A stretch of DNA of 64,000 nucleotides from Halalkalibacter okhensis (lineage in GTDB: Bacteria; Bacillota; Bacilli; Bacillales; Bacillaceae_D), in the NCBI RefSeq assembly GCF_000787375.1, contig NZ_JRJU01000019.1:31033-95032 (forward strand), written 5' to 3'. Position 1 is the stretch's first letter. Every line of letters starts with the position of its first letter. Below, piece by piece: positions 1 through 8,979 of the stretch. Position numbers and translations under genes: made by a program. The notes under the pieces were generated by a model that had not been told where the DNA came from, made no database searches, and worked only from the letters and a program-made list of their open reading frames with translations.

Positions 1-107
1 TCTCTTTAATTAGATTTTGATTTTCATGGACTGGATATAGGGACTGTTCTGGTTTCAATTTAGTATGTTTCAACGTTCATTAATTAGATAAGACCTTTTT
101 AAACAAA

Positions 108-142
108 AAGAGGTAACCCTTCGTAAATAGAAGGATTACTCA
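108..142 (-). terminator. Rho-independent terminator of the CBO0543-type gene
   Basis: A stem of about 10 bp (GTAATCCTTC against GAAGGGTTAC, one mismatch) is followed on the minus strand by CCTCTTTTTG. It lies just beyond the stop codon of the minus-strand gene ending at 197. Bases 1-107 hold nothing I can assign. Confidence 0.6.
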
Positions 143-196
143 TTTAGTATAAATTCATTGTAAATTATATTTGTTCCTTATTGTAAGCACCCGTCC

Positions 197-760
197 CTAA
201 CTTGCCCTCCTCCTAATTTTTAAAACCCATTTAGTAAACCAATATGTAATAAACACAATCACCAAATCAATAAGAAACAAGTAAAATTTATTCATACCTT
301 TATTGAACTCCAGAAGCCCTAACATCTCCTCAATGGTTGCAAAACCAAAGGCAAACACAGCACTTAATATGATTGTGTATAAATAGAAGTTTTTTTTATG
401 ATTGGTACAGTATTGATACAAAAGTAAAAAGGCTACAGGAAGGGCCGATGCCGTCATATTTAATGCAAATGGTAAATACGGATTAAAGAAATACTTATGA
501 ATCAGAAAACTATGATTTTGTAAAAAAATAACCATGTATGACCACAAGATATGAACGGTATATCCAAAGAAAAACAACTCAAAAATTCTCTTACGATCGA
601 CTGTAAAACAAAGTAAAATTAATGGTCCTACTAACAACAATGTAACAACCCAAAACTGCCATGTCCCCATATGAGAATATTCTTGCCAGTATGACGTAAT
701 TAACATATCCATCTCATGGCTTTTTTCATATATTTGATCCCAATATTCATTGAACTCCAT
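197..760 (-). CDS. CBO0543-like small multi-pass membrane protein
   Basis: A 187-residue protein of unknown function. About five hydrophobic segments follow a short N-terminal stretch containing the motif YWQEYSHMGTWQFW, and the C-terminus is basic (KIRRRAS), as in an inner-membrane protein. The N-terminal motif followed by a TM helix and DRKR resembles the CBO0543 family, known from Bacillus and Clostridium genomes but without an assigned role; this is recognition from memory, not a search. The ATG start is preceded by an AGGGGG ribosome binding site. It is a single gene, divergent from the broken katE, with its own terminator. Confidence 0.75.
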   Translation of the reverse strand: MEFNEYWDQIYEKSHEMDMLITSYWQEYSHMGTWQFWVVTLLLVGPLILLCFTVDRKRIFELFFFGYTVHILWSYMVIFLQNHSFLIHKYFFNPYLPFALNMTASALPVAFLLLYQYCTNHKKNFYLYTIILSAVFAFGFATIEEMLGLLEFNKGMNKFYLFLIDLVIVFITYWFTKWVLKIRRRAS

Positions 761-827
761 TTTGTCGCCCCCTAGATAGCAATATAGCGTTCATGTCTAT
801 CTTGACGAGAAATCGTGAAAAATATCC

Positions 828-2961
828 GTGAAAATATTTATACTTAATAAACCAGACCACTCTAAAGATGAACAACTAGAGTCGTTTACCGTTGATCATA
901 GCGGCAAAAGAATGACGACTAATCAAGGAATTCGTGTATCAAATGACGATGATTCCCTAAAGGCGGGAACACGTGGACCAACCATCATGGAGGATTTTCA
1001 TTTTAGAGAGAAAATGACTCATTTTGATCACGAGCGGATTCCAGAACGAGTCGTCCATGCGCGTGGAAGTGGTGCCCACGGCTTTTTTCAAGTTTATGAA
1101 CCAGTTCCGGAGCTTACTCAAGCAAAGTTCTTACAAGATCCATCTATACAAACTCCTGTCTTCGTTCGCTTTTCTACGGTTCTAGGGTCAAAAGGTTCGG
1201 CTGATACTGTACGTGATACGTGATGTGCGAGGATTCGCAGTAAAATTTTATACAGAAGAAGGAGTCTTTGACCTAGTTGGCAATAACATCCCTATCTTCT
1301 TTATCCAAGATGCCATGAAGTTTCCCGATGTGATTCATGCAGCCAAACCTGAACCTAACAGAGAAATTCCTCAAGCTGCAACAGCACATGATACCTTTTG
1401 GGACTTTGTCGTTAATAATACCGAAACAGCTCATATGGTATTATGGGTGCTTTCGGATCGAGGAATTCCAAGAAGTTACCGTATGATGGAAGGCTTTGGC
1501 GTTCATACGTTTCGACTTGTCAATGAACAAGGAAAGGCTCGATTTGTTAAATTTCACTGGAAACCCCTACTCGGTGTGCACTCATTAGTTTGGGAAGAAG
1601 CTCAACAATTAGCCGGAAAAGATCCCGACTACCACCGTCGTGATTTATGGAACGCCATTGAAGCTGGATACTTCCCAGAATACGAACTCGGTGTACAGAT
1701 CCTTGAAGAAGAACATGAATTTGCATTTGATTTTGATATTTTAGATCCTACAAAGTTCTGGCCTGAGGAGTTAATCCCTGTCCAAAAAATCGGGAAACTT
1801 ACATTAAATCGAAATGTCGATAACTTTTTTGCAGAAACGGAACAGGTTGCTTTTCATGTTGCCAATGTTGTACCAGGTATTGATTTTACAAACGATCCCC
1901 TCCTTCAAGGCAGACTCTTTTCCTATTTAGACACTCAATTAATTCGATTAGGTGGCCCAAACTTCCATGAGATCCCGATCAATCGCTCCGTTTCACCTGT
2001 TGTTAACAATCAACGTGATGGCTTTCATCGCATGACAATCAACCGAGGTGTCACAAGCTATTCTGTTAATTCGCTGCAAGATAATGACCCAAGACCATCT
2101 ACAAAAAAAGAAGGTGGTTACGTACACTATGCTGAAAAAGTGGATGGTCGAAAAATTCGCGAACGAAGTCCGAGCTTTCATGACCACTTTAGCCAGGCTA
2201 CCTTCTTTTGGAACAGTATGTCTGACATTGAAAAACAGCACATTATTAACGCCTTTCACTTTGAAGTTGGCAATGTTGAAAGTAAAGAAATAAGGGAACG
2301 TGTCGTAGAAGTGTTTAATCAAGTCGATAACCAACTAGCCATTGCAATAGCTGCTGGTATAGGGGTAGATCCTCCTATGATACCAGGGGGCACTGGAGTA
2401 AAAGGACAATCTCCAGCTGTCAGTCAAATGAATACAAAACATTCAACACTATCAAGAAAAGTTGCTATATTAGCAGAAAATGGGGTAAACGAGGATGAAA
2501 TCACCCAAGTAATAAACCGTTTAAAGAATTTTGGGGTAACAACGGAGATCATTAGTACTTCACTTGGTACAATCAAAAGTACTACTGGTCACGAATTTAA
2601 AGTAGATAAGACCTTTTCTACAGGGGAATCTGTCATGTATGATGCCATCTATCTTCCAGGGGGGAAGAAAAGTGTAAAGCAATTATCCGACGATGAAAAA
2701 GCTTTACATTTTATAAAAGAGACTTACACCCATGCGAAAACGATCGGAGCATCAAATGAAGGTGTGGATTTGATAGCCGATGCACAAATATACGGAATTG
2801 CCATTGCCTCGACCGAAAGCACGGCATCACCCGTTAACTCATTAGGGGTTATTACGATTAGAAATGCATCAAACATGACTAGTTTCATCCAATCTTTTTC
2901 TCAAGCTATCGCTAAACACCGTCATTGGAAGCGGGAAGTAGGTATATCCTCATTCTTTTAA
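828..2961 (+). pseudogene. katE: Large-subunit catalase (KatE/HPII type) disrupted by a frameshift
   Basis: Two overlapping frames together encode a roughly 710-residue haem catalase. The first frame (828-1223) carries the N-terminal arm and the start of the core, including the distal region [11 protein letters not shown], and ends in GSADTVRDT then stop. The second frame continues exactly where the family continues (DVRGFAVKFYTEEG) and runs through the core to a C-terminal class I glutaminase/DJ-1-like domain (about the last 170 residues), typical of HPII/KatE. Deleting one copy of a 7-bp direct repeat at 1211-1224 restores one frame. The first frame opens with GTG and I see no good ribosome binding site, so the 5' end is uncertain. 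As written, only a fragment lacking most of the haem pocket would be made. Peroxide defence may fall to katG at 30032. Confidence 0.9.
1211..1224 (+). repeat. 7-bp tandem duplication causing the katE frameshift
   Basis: ACGTGAT occurs twice in direct succession (1211-1217 and 1218-1224). The second copy brings TGA into frame at 1221-1223. With one copy removed the reading is GTA CGT GAT GTG CGA GGA, giving the conserved catalase segment VRDVRG. Confidence 0.95.
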
Positions 2962-3009
2962 ATGGTCGTTTCCCAAAACCCAAAGATTCCTTTAGCTTTT
3001 TTCAAACTC

Positions 3010-3040
3010 GACAAACCAGACAATAAATGTCTGGTTTGTC
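3010..3040. terminator. Hairpin between katE and the convergent kdgA
   Basis: A perfect 13-bp stem (GACAAACCAGACA and its complement) encloses a 5-base loop. It sits between two convergent genes and could serve both. There is no long T-run on either side, so efficiency is uncertain. Confidence 0.6.
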
Positions 3041-3069
3041 TTACTAGCAACTATAATATTTACCAAATG

Positions 3070-3705
3070 CTAATCCCTTGCCACCTGCACCGCACGAACA
3101 AACTCTTTTGATTTTCTCGTTAACGCTGCTAAATTTTCCTCATTCATGTCTAGTTTTGTATTAACAAGCGCACTTCCTAGCCCTACTGCCACCGCACCTG
3201 CTTTTATATAATCTGCAAGATTCGAAACATTAATGCCTCCTGTTGGCATAAGAGGAATATGAGGAAGAGGTCCGTGAACATCTTTTAGATAAGACGGTCC
3301 AAATACATTAGCTGGGAACACTTTAATTACATCAGCCCCACTCTCATAAGCAGTTAAAATTTCCGTTGGTGTTAATGCCCCAGAAATACAAACAACACCA
3401 TAACGCTTTGTCATCCGAATCGTTTCTGGATTGACCGTCGGAGAGAAAACAAATTTGGCTCCTGACATAATGGCTGCGCGTGCCGTTTCAGGATCTAAAA
3501 CAGTACCAGCCCCCACAATCACATCAGTTAATTCCGTAGACACCTTTTCAATAAGCGAAAGTACTTTGGGCGTTTCAACTGTAATTTCCAATGTCTTTAC
3601 CCCTCCGTCACGGAGAGCTCTTGAAATAGGAACAATAGTATCGACAGTTGCCCCTCTAATAATGGCGACAACGCCACTATCTTTTATCTCTTGTAATAAA
3701 GTCAT
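3070..3705 (-). CDS. kdgA: 2-dehydro-3-deoxy-phosphogluconate (KDPG) aldolase
   Basis: Class I aldolase of the KDPG/KHG family. It splits 2-keto-3-deoxy-6-phosphogluconate into pyruvate and glyceraldehyde 3-phosphate in the cytoplasm, the last step of uronate/KDG breakdown. Visible motifs: VVAIIRG near the start, GVKTLEITVETP with the catalytic glutamate, GAGTVLDPE, FVFSPTVN, and VIKVFPA with the Schiff-base lysine, ending in a phosphate-binding glycine-rich loop. About 211 residues is the normal length. The start was set at the ATG at 3705 because GGAGGAGG lies just upstream; the in-frame ATG at 3720 overlaps that site. It follows rpiA by 30 bp and is the last gene of the KDG block. The kdg gene name is inferred from context. 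Confidence 0.9.
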   Translation of the reverse strand: MTLLQEIKDSGVVAIIRGATVDTIVPISRALRDGGVKTLEITVETPKVLSLIEKVSTELTDVIVGAGTVLDPETARAAIMSGAKFVFSPTVNPETIRMTKRYGVVCISGALTPTEILTAYESGADVIKVFPANVFGPSYLKDVHGPLPHIPLMPTGGINVSNLADYIKAGAVAVGLGSALVNTKLDMNEENLAALTRKSKEFVRAVQVARD

Positions 3706-3735
3706 AAATTCCTCCTCCATTCATTTTTTTATGCA

Positions 3736-4419
3736 CTATTTTCTTAAAACTTGAACTCCATTGTCTTTGCCCACAATCACGTGATCTGTCATTCCAATAA
3801 AAAGTCCCGTTTCAACTACACCCACGACTTGCTTTAATTGAGCATGAAGATTCATTGCATTTTCAATGTACCCAAAATGACAATCTAAAATATAATTTCC
3901 ATTATTAGACACGTATATCTCATTCTCACTTTTTCGAAGTTGAATGCTGCGACAACCCATCTGTGAAATACGTCGCTCGGTAACTTCCCACCCAAATGGT
4001 ACGACTTCTATTGGCACACCAAATTCACCGAGATTGCTAACTACCTTCGATTCATCCACAACGATAATGAGATTCTTAGAAGCCGCATTGACTATCTTTT
4101 CTCGAACAAGAGAGCCTCCTCCACCTTTAATTAAATGGAAAGAGGGATCAACTTCATCTGCACCATCAATGGCCAAGTCAAGCTCTGTTCCTTGCTGGAA
4201 ATCCGTTAAGGGAACACCAAATTGGTTAGCCCATCCTTCTGTTCGAATTGAGGATGGAACTCCTTTAATCTTCATCCCCTTGTTCACTAATTCCCCTAAT
4301 TTTTTAATCGTCCAGTAAACAGTAGATCCCGAACCTAGACCGATCGTCATCCCATCCTCTATCCATTCAACTGCTTTTTCACCTGCACGTTTCTTTCTTA
4401 GCTCGACTTGATCAGTCAA
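3736..4419 (-). CDS. rpiA: Ribose-5-phosphate isomerase A
   Basis: Interconverts ribose 5-phosphate and ribulose 5-phosphate. Family signatures are clear: GLGSGSTVYW (phosphate loop) near residue 30, the GADEVD active-site segment near residue 90, KGGGGSL next to it, and a C-terminal GMTDHVIVG. About 227 residues matches the family. The start is taken as TTG at 4419, 8 bases after AAGGAG; the in-frame GTG at 4428 overlaps the ribosome binding site. It lies between a hairpin (4467-4510) and kdgA, so it may have its own promoter or depend on readthrough. In this setting it could feed ribulose 5-phosphate to or from the hexulose-phosphate enzymes encoded upstream. Confidence 0.93.
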   Translation of the reverse strand: MTDQVELRKKRAGEKAVEWIEDGMTIGLGSGSTVYWTIKKLGELVNKGMKIKGVPSSIRTEGWANQFGVPLTDFQQGTELDLAIDGADEVDPSFHLIKGGGGSLVREKIVNAASKNLIIVVDESKVVSNLGEFGVPIEVVPFGWEVTERRISQMGCRSIQLRKSENEIYVSNNGNYILDCHFGYIENAMNLHAQLKQVVGVVETGLFIGMTDHVIVGKDNGVQVLRK

Positions 4420-4466
4420 TCGAATCACTCCTTACTAAAGAATAAAGAAGAGAAGAAAAGATCTCG

Positions 4467-4510
4467 AGACCACTAAAAAAGGGACAATTTCCACCCTTTT
4501 CAGTGGTCTT
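4467..4510 (-). terminator. Hairpin between the cupin gene and rpiA
   Basis: AGACCACT pairs with AGTGGTCT, and the stem continues inward through an A/T-rich part and GGG/CCC around a short loop. The outer flanks (AGAAGA/TCTTCT) also pair imperfectly. The minus-strand sequence after it is T-rich. It probably ends or attenuates the TRAP-cupin transcript before rpiA-kdgA. Confidence 0.65.
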
Positions 4511-4534
4511 TAAAGATCTCTTCTCTTTCTTTTT

Positions 4535-4813
4535 CTATTCAACTAAATCCTCTCTAATAGGGGTAAAGACATCGAGAATGATACAGTCCTCTAGAACCTT
4601 TACACGATGCTCAACGTTCGAAGGAATGTACTGTACATCCCCTTCTTTAAGAACAGACGTAACTCCACCTACTTCAAATTCAACTGAACCTTTATTAATA
4701 TAACTAACCTGTTCATGAATATGTTGGTCGACATCTCCGTGAAAACCTTTTTTTAATGCAACCTTTACAAACATTAACGATCCTTCATGCGTTAAGACTT
4801 CTCTTTCTACCAT
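4535..4813 (-). CDS. kdgF: KdgF-like single-domain cupin
   Basis: A 92-residue cupin with the metal-binding pattern HIHEQ...E in motif 1 and EGDVQYIPSNVEHRV in motif 2. The C-terminal DVFTPIRED tail is typical of KdgF, which in known systems turns cyclic unsaturated uronates from pectin or alginate into the linear keto form that leads to KDG. The assignment rests on this tail and on the neighbours KDG kinase and KDPG aldolase; a generic sugar-binding cupin is the alternative. It starts at ATG with AGGAA upstream and follows dctM by 30 bp, in front of a hairpin. KduI and KduD, which would complete the route to KDG, are not in this window. Confidence 0.7.
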   Translation of the reverse strand: MVEREVLTHEGSLMFVKVALKKGFHGDVDQHIHEQVSYINKGSVEFEVGGVTSVLKEGDVQYIPSNVEHRVKVLEDCIILDVFTPIREDLVE

Positions 4814-4843
4814 AACAACACGTTCCTTTCACACTTACTTTTG

Positions 4844-6130
4844 CTAAAACAGAGTTGGATTAAATAGTTTAGGAATATAGAAAGCAATACTTGGGAAAAA
4901 CGCTACAAATCCAAGTACAACAAGAATTACTGCTATAAACGGAATAACCGCTTTAAATGACTTTTCAATGGAGAGATTTCCTATTTTGGCAGCCAATAGT
5001 AAACACAACCCATACGGTGGAGTGATAAGACCAATAGCTAATGTCATGATCGTAATTAACCCTAAAAGTACAGGACTTATTTCATACATGAGAGCGACAG
5101 GCAAAATCACAGGAATAAATAAAATCATCGCTGGAATGGCGTCCATGAAAGTTCCGATAAACAAGAAGAAGATAATAATAATGATTAAGAATAAAAACTT
5201 ACTATCAATATTAGTCGTAAAGAAATCTTGTACCCAAGTAGAGACCCGATAGTAACTCATTAGTTCTCCTAATGCACTAGCTGCTGCTAGAGCAAACAAC
5301 GATAAGGAACTCAATGTTAACGTATCAACTAATATCTTTGGTAAATCCTTTATTTTAATTGTTTTATAGAAAAACATACTTACAAACAAAGTATACAAAG
5401 ATGCAAATGCCGCTGCTTCTGTCGCAGTGAAGAAACCGGTTACAATCCCACCAATTAATATGATTGGTGTAAATAATGCTGGTAATGTTTCAACCAATAA
5501 TTTAGAGAATTTACTTAGCGACGTTCTCTCATATTTCGGATAACCTCGTTTAATTGAATAATAGTAAATTAAAATCATCATACCAAGCCCCACAAGAACT
5601 CCTGGTATAATCCCTGCAAGAAACAAAGCTCCTACTGATGCATTCGTTAAACCAGCAAATATGATCATTGGGATACTTGGAGGGATAATTACTCCAATGG
5701 TAGAAGAAGCTGCCGTTACACTTACCGCTGTTTCTGTATCGTATCCTTGTTTTTTCATATTTGGAATGAGGATTTTACCTACTCCAGCTGTGTCGGCTTG
5801 AGATGCTCCTGAAACTCCGGCAAAAATCATAGATACTAAAATGTTGGCATGCGCCAGACCACCACGTATATGACCAACAATAGAAAGCGAGAAATTAATC
5901 AATTTTTGAGAAATTTGTCCATGATTCATTAAATTAGCTGCAAGAATAAACAAAGGTACTGCTAATAAGACAAATGAATCAAGACCATTTAGCATTTTCA
6001 CAGGGACAGACACTTCAGGAATATAGGGAATGTTTAAGATCCCAAGCAAGGCGACAATTCCAATAACAAATGCAATAGGCACGCCAATAAACATCAAAAC
6101 TAGAAAAAGTGCAATTAAGATGAACCCCAT
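4844..6130 (-). CDS. dctM: TRAP transporter large permease (DctM), KDG block
   Basis: 428-residue, about 12-helix large membrane subunit of a tripartite ATP-independent periplasmic-type transporter, which drives substrate uptake with the sodium or proton gradient. It opens with a hydrophobic segment (GFILIALFLVLMFIGVPIAF) and contains the family-typical GVSGASQADTAGVGKI and IGVIIPPSIPMI loops and a second ITPPYGLCL half-repeat near residue 375. Its ATG overlaps the dctQ stop (TAATG), so the two are translationally coupled. The substrate is probably a uronate or KDG-like sugar acid, judged from the neighbours. Confidence 0.92.
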   Translation of the reverse strand: MGFILIALFLVLMFIGVPIAFVIGIVALLGILNIPYIPEVSVPVKMLNGLDSFVLLAVPLFILAANLMNHGQISQKLINFSLSIVGHIRGGLAHANILVSMIFAGVSGASQADTAGVGKILIPNMKKQGYDTETAVSVTAASSTIGVIIPPSIPMIIFAGLTNASVGALFLAGIIPGVLVGLGMMILIYYYSIKRGYPKYERTSLSKFSKLLVETLPALFTPIILIGGIVTGFFTATEAAAFASLYTLFVSMFFYKTIKIKDLPKILVDTLTLSSLSLFALAAASALGELMSYYRVSTWVQDFFTTNIDSKFLFLIIIIIFFLFIGTFMDAIPAMILFIPVILPVALMYEISPVLLGLITIMTLAIGLITPPYGLCLLLAAKIGNLSIEKSFKAVIPFIAVILVVLGFVAFFPSIAFYIPKLFNPTLF

Positions 6131-6609
6131 TATTCAGTCGCCTCCCCTGCTGTTATTTTTTTCAACGTAGCTGTAATATGTGACAATAAATAAATCACCA
6201 TTGTTATACTCATAACTGGTAAAGAGAGCCATACATACCCCATTTTCATGGAAGGTAATGAAACCCACTTATAGTCCCAGAATGTGGTTAAGGCTGTTAA
6301 GCTATAGAAAAATAAAGCTGCACAGAAAAGCAATAAGATCCCATCGACCACCATATGAAGCGAGTGTTTAGCATTCCCCTTTAACTTCTTAGCAAGTAAA
6401 TCAAAGTTAAAGTGATCTTTTCGATTGACCATCACAGCCGCTCCCATAAATACAGCCCATATAAATGAGTAATTGGCTACTTCTTCCGTCCATATGACAG
6501 ACACTCCAACATATCTAGTGATGACCTGAATAATAACAGCAACAAAGAATACGGTTAAAAAGGTTACACCAAGTGTTAATTGAATTTTTTCTAGTCGTTT
6601 AATAAACAT
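6130..6609 (-). CDS. dctQ: TRAP transporter small permease (DctQ), KDG block
   Basis: 159-residue, four-helix small membrane subunit that supports DctM. The conserved WTEEVANYSFIWAVFMGAAV segment near residues 40-60 and a following charged stretch (NRKDHFNFDLL) are typical of DctQ. It lies after a hairpin that separates it from dctP and overlaps dctM by one base. Confidence 0.9.
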   Translation of the reverse strand: MFIKRLEKIQLTLGVTFLTVFFVAVIIQVITRYVGVSVIWTEEVANYSFIWAVFMGAAVMVNRKDHFNFDLLAKKLKGNAKHSLHMVVDGILLLFCAALFFYSLTALTTFWDYKWVSLPSMKMGYVWLSLPVMSITMVIYLLSHITATLKKITAGEATE

Positions 6610-6638
6610 GCTCTCACCTTCTTATTTTAGAAAGTAAA

Positions 6639-6671
6639 GGGGAAGGACGTATTTGTCCTATACCCTTCCCC
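6639..6671 (-). other. Stem-loop between dctP and dctQ (KDG block)
   Basis: GGGGAAGG pairs with CCTTCCCC across a 17-base loop, in the 73-bp gap between dctP and dctQ. A hairpin here often stabilises the upstream binding-protein mRNA or partly terminates, giving more DctP than membrane subunits. The same arrangement recurs at 38769 and 61331. Confidence 0.7.
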
Positions 6672-6682
6672 TCATTTTTTGA

Positions 6683-7729
6683 TTATTTTAAGTCGTTAAT
6701 TTTTTGTAGTAATTCTTCAATTCCCATGTTTTGAGCTGCTTTTTCATTTAATGGTGCTGCAATCTCAATAAATGGCGCACGATCGATTTCATTAATTTCA
6801 GCACCTTCTTCAAGCGCAAGTTCTTTATACTCGTTTTCTTGCTCATATAATGCTTCGCGTTCTGCTTGAACAGAAGCATCTGCAGCTGCAAGAATGATTT
6901 CCTTCTGATCCTCTGTTAATGAGTCAAATTTATCGCCGCTAATTAGTAATAATCGAGTCGTGTAGTCATGTCCTGTTTCCGTTGTATATTTTCCATTTGG
7001 AGTTCTATGATGATTTTGTTGAATATAGTACGGATACGCATTCTCAGCTGAATCTACAACATTTTGTTGCAATGCTTGATACAATTCACCCCATGCTACT
7101 GAAGTAGGGATCGCGCCCACTTGCTGCCAATAATCTGCTACTACACCAGAAGTTTGTGTACGAATTGTCATTCCTTTTAAATCATCAATGGACTCAAGCG
7201 GCTTCTTACCATAATAATGTCTTACACCAGCAGTCCAGTACCCAAGAACTTTAAAATCGTTATTTGATTTTTCATTAATGATGTTTGCTAGTTCTTCCCC
7301 TACTTCTCCGTCAACGACACTTTCCCAGTGCTCATAACTTTCAAATAGATAAGGAAGTGCGAATAAATCTACTTCATCAATTCCAGCAGATGTCATAAAT
7401 CCTGGCGATACGAGGACAACATCTGCACCACCTAGCTTAAGTCTTTCAACTAACTCCGATTCCTCCGTACCTAATGTTCCAGCATGAACCTCTACTTCAA
7501 TGGCACCTTCAGATTCACTTTCTGCTACTTCTTGAAACTTCAACAAACCAGTTTGGTATGGATTGTCCGGTGATGTTTGATTGTGCGCTGCAATGATCTT
7601 TAGGCTATCCACTGCTTCACCTGACTGTTCTCCGTTGCCACTTGTTTCTTGTTGTCCACCACCACACCCGGCTAAAATCGTCGAAAGTGCTAACACTGCA
7701 ACTGCTGTTTTTGAGAAAAACTTTTTCAT
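6683..7729 (-). CDS. dctP: TRAP transporter substrate-binding lipoprotein (DctP), KDG block
   Basis: 348-residue extracytoplasmic binding protein. It starts with a lipoprotein signal peptide ending in the lipobox LAGC (cysteine at residue 22), followed by a Gly/Ser/Glu-rich linker. The body has the DctP family pattern: LGTEESELVERLKLGGADVV, GYWTAGVRHYYG, and the MTIRTQTSGVVADYW segment with the arginine that usually contacts the substrate carboxylate. The start ATG follows a GGGGGAA ribosome binding site. It delivers the ligand to DctQM. A sugar acid is likely from the operon, not proven. Confidence 0.92.
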   Translation of the reverse strand: MKKFFSKTAVAVLALSTILAGCGGGQQETSGNGEQSGEAVDSLKIIAAHNQTSPDNPYQTGLLKFQEVAESESEGAIEVEVHAGTLGTEESELVERLKLGGADVVLVSPGFMTSAGIDEVDLFALPYLFESYEHWESVVDGEVGEELANIINEKSNNDFKVLGYWTAGVRHYYGKKPLESIDDLKGMTIRTQTSGVVADYWQQVGAIPTSVAWGELYQALQQNVVDSAENAYPYYIQQNHHRTPNGKYTTETGHDYTTRLLLISGDKFDSLTEDQKEIILAAADASVQAEREALYEQENEYKELALEEGAEINEIDRAPFIEIAAPLNEKAAQNMGIEELLQKINDLK

Positions 7730-7784
7730 AATGTACTTCCCCCTCAGTTTCTTTTTTTATGAAAATCGTAATTTTGACAAATTG

Positions 7785-8348
7785 CTATTCAAGATTTGCA
7801 TGACGCTTTGTCATTTCTGCAAAGCTTGGTTGGTCTTTAGCCATTTCTAACGTGCCGATAATGATCGCATCTAACACTAAATGAACGGCTTGATCAAACT
7901 GGTTACCAAGTGGTTGAATCGTTTCAGGTTCCTCAGGCCTGCGATACTTGGTTGCTGCCGGAATAACTAACGTTCCATCACTAATCGAGCCTATTTTAGA
8001 TTCTTGATTCGTCGTTACTAATAGCACCTCAGCCCCAGCTTCTTTCGCTTTTGACGCAAATTGAATAATCGCGCCTGTCGATCCAGAACCAGATATAGCA
8101 ATGAGAAGATCACCTGCTTCAATACTTGGAGTAATCGTTTCACCTATCACATAAACATGAAAGCCTCCATGCATCAGTCGCATGGCAAATGCTTTGCCCA
8201 TTAGCCCCGATCGTCCCTCACCAGTAACAAAAATGCGTTTAGCCGACTGAAGCTTTTGACTAAATAGCAATGCTTCCTCTTCCTTTACTTGAGATAAAAC
8301 CGTATTCATCTCACTTGCAACCGTCTCAATAATTGACTTCATACGCAT
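7785..8348 (-). CDS. hxlB: 6-phospho-3-hexuloisomerase (PHI)
   Basis: SIS-domain isomerase of the ribulose monophosphate pathway, turning D-arabino-3-hexulose 6-phosphate into fructose 6-phosphate. Visible features: RIFVTGEGRSGLMGKAFAMR (phosphosugar-binding loop), ISGSGSTGAI, and a C-terminal PLGNQFDQAVHLVLDAI typical of PHI. 187 residues is the normal size. The start ATG at 8348 follows AAAGGA and overlaps the end of hxlA by 23 bases, so the two are translationally coupled as in known hxlAB pairs. Confidence 0.9.
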   Translation of the reverse strand: MRMKSIIETVASEMNTVLSQVKEEEALLFSQKLQSAKRIFVTGEGRSGLMGKAFAMRLMHGGFHVYVIGETITPSIEAGDLLIAISGSGSTGAIIQFASKAKEAGAEVLLVTTNQESKIGSISDGTLVIPAATKYRRPEEPETIQPLGNQFDQAVHLVLDAIIIGTLEMAKDQPSFAEMTKRHANLE

Positions 8349-8964
8349 TGATCAATCCTTTCATTTTCTTAGCCACTCCCGTACGATCTTCAGCTTTTGA
8401 GATAGCGCTTCCGACAATGATCGTATTTGGTGATTTTTCTAAAATATCAGGTAAGGATTCTACATTTATCCCACCTGCAACAGCTACTTCAAAAGTAGAA
8501 TAATTCTCTACCAAATTGAATAAATCCGTATGCATTTCCCCTTCAAGCTGCATATCCTTGCCAAAATGCAGTCCAATTAAATCGACACCTAATCGCTCAA
8601 GCTCTTCTATACGTGTAGGCTCTGTAATACCAAGCAGGTCAATCATCACTCGTTTTCCTTGTTTTTTAGCCACTTCTAACGTATCGGCTATTGTTTTATC
8701 TGCTGAAAACGCCATGACAGTCGTAATATCCGCCCCTGCTTCAAATGCTTGAGCCGCTTCAAATTTACCAGCATCACATGTTTTCATATCGGCAACAAGG
8801 ATCTTATTAGGAAACGCTTCCTTTATTTCTCTTACAATGGACATTCCATATTCCTTAATAACCCCGGTCCCCACTTCAATCCAGTCGATGTATGGTTCTG
8901 TTTCCTTGATTACGGTAAAGCATTCCTCTCTACTTAACCTATCAAGAGCCAATTGAATGTTCAT
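8326..8964 (-). CDS. hxlA: 3-hexulose-6-phosphate synthase (HPS)
   Basis: TIM-barrel enzyme of the orotidine-phosphate-decarboxylase superfamily. HPS joins formaldehyde and ribulose 5-phosphate into 3-hexulose 6-phosphate, reversibly. The DMKTCDAG motif (Asp-x-Lys-Thr-x-Asp) and GLHFGKDMQ fit HPS better than 3-keto-L-gulonate-6-phosphate decarboxylase, which usually has DxKIxD. The start was moved to ATG at 8964 (MNIQLALDRL), 8 bases after GGAG; a GTG at 8973 is in frame but too close to that site. Its overlap with hxlB supports the HPS call. A sugar-acid phosphate decarboxylase role remains possible in a KDG operon. Confidence 0.85.
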   Translation of the reverse strand: MNIQLALDRLSREECFTVIKETEPYIDWIEVGTGVIKEYGMSIVREIKEAFPNKILVADMKTCDAGKFEAAQAFEAGADITTVMAFSADKTIADTLEVAKKQGKRVMIDLLGITEPTRIEELERLGVDLIGLHFGKDMQLEGEMHTDLFNLVENYSTFEVAVAGGINVESLPDILEKSPNTIIVGSAISKAEDRTGVAKKMKGLINAYEVNY

Positions 8965-8979
8965 AAGCTCCACTCCAAT

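Noticed and set aside
828..1224. Programmed ribosomal frameshifting in katE
   Set aside because: There is no slippery heptamer or downstream pseudoknot, and an exact 7-bp duplication explains the shift fully.
1993..2334. Open frames inside catalase, helicase and other genes on the opposite strand
   Set aside because: They are shadows of well-supported coding genes, lack ribosome binding sites and have unlikely compositions.
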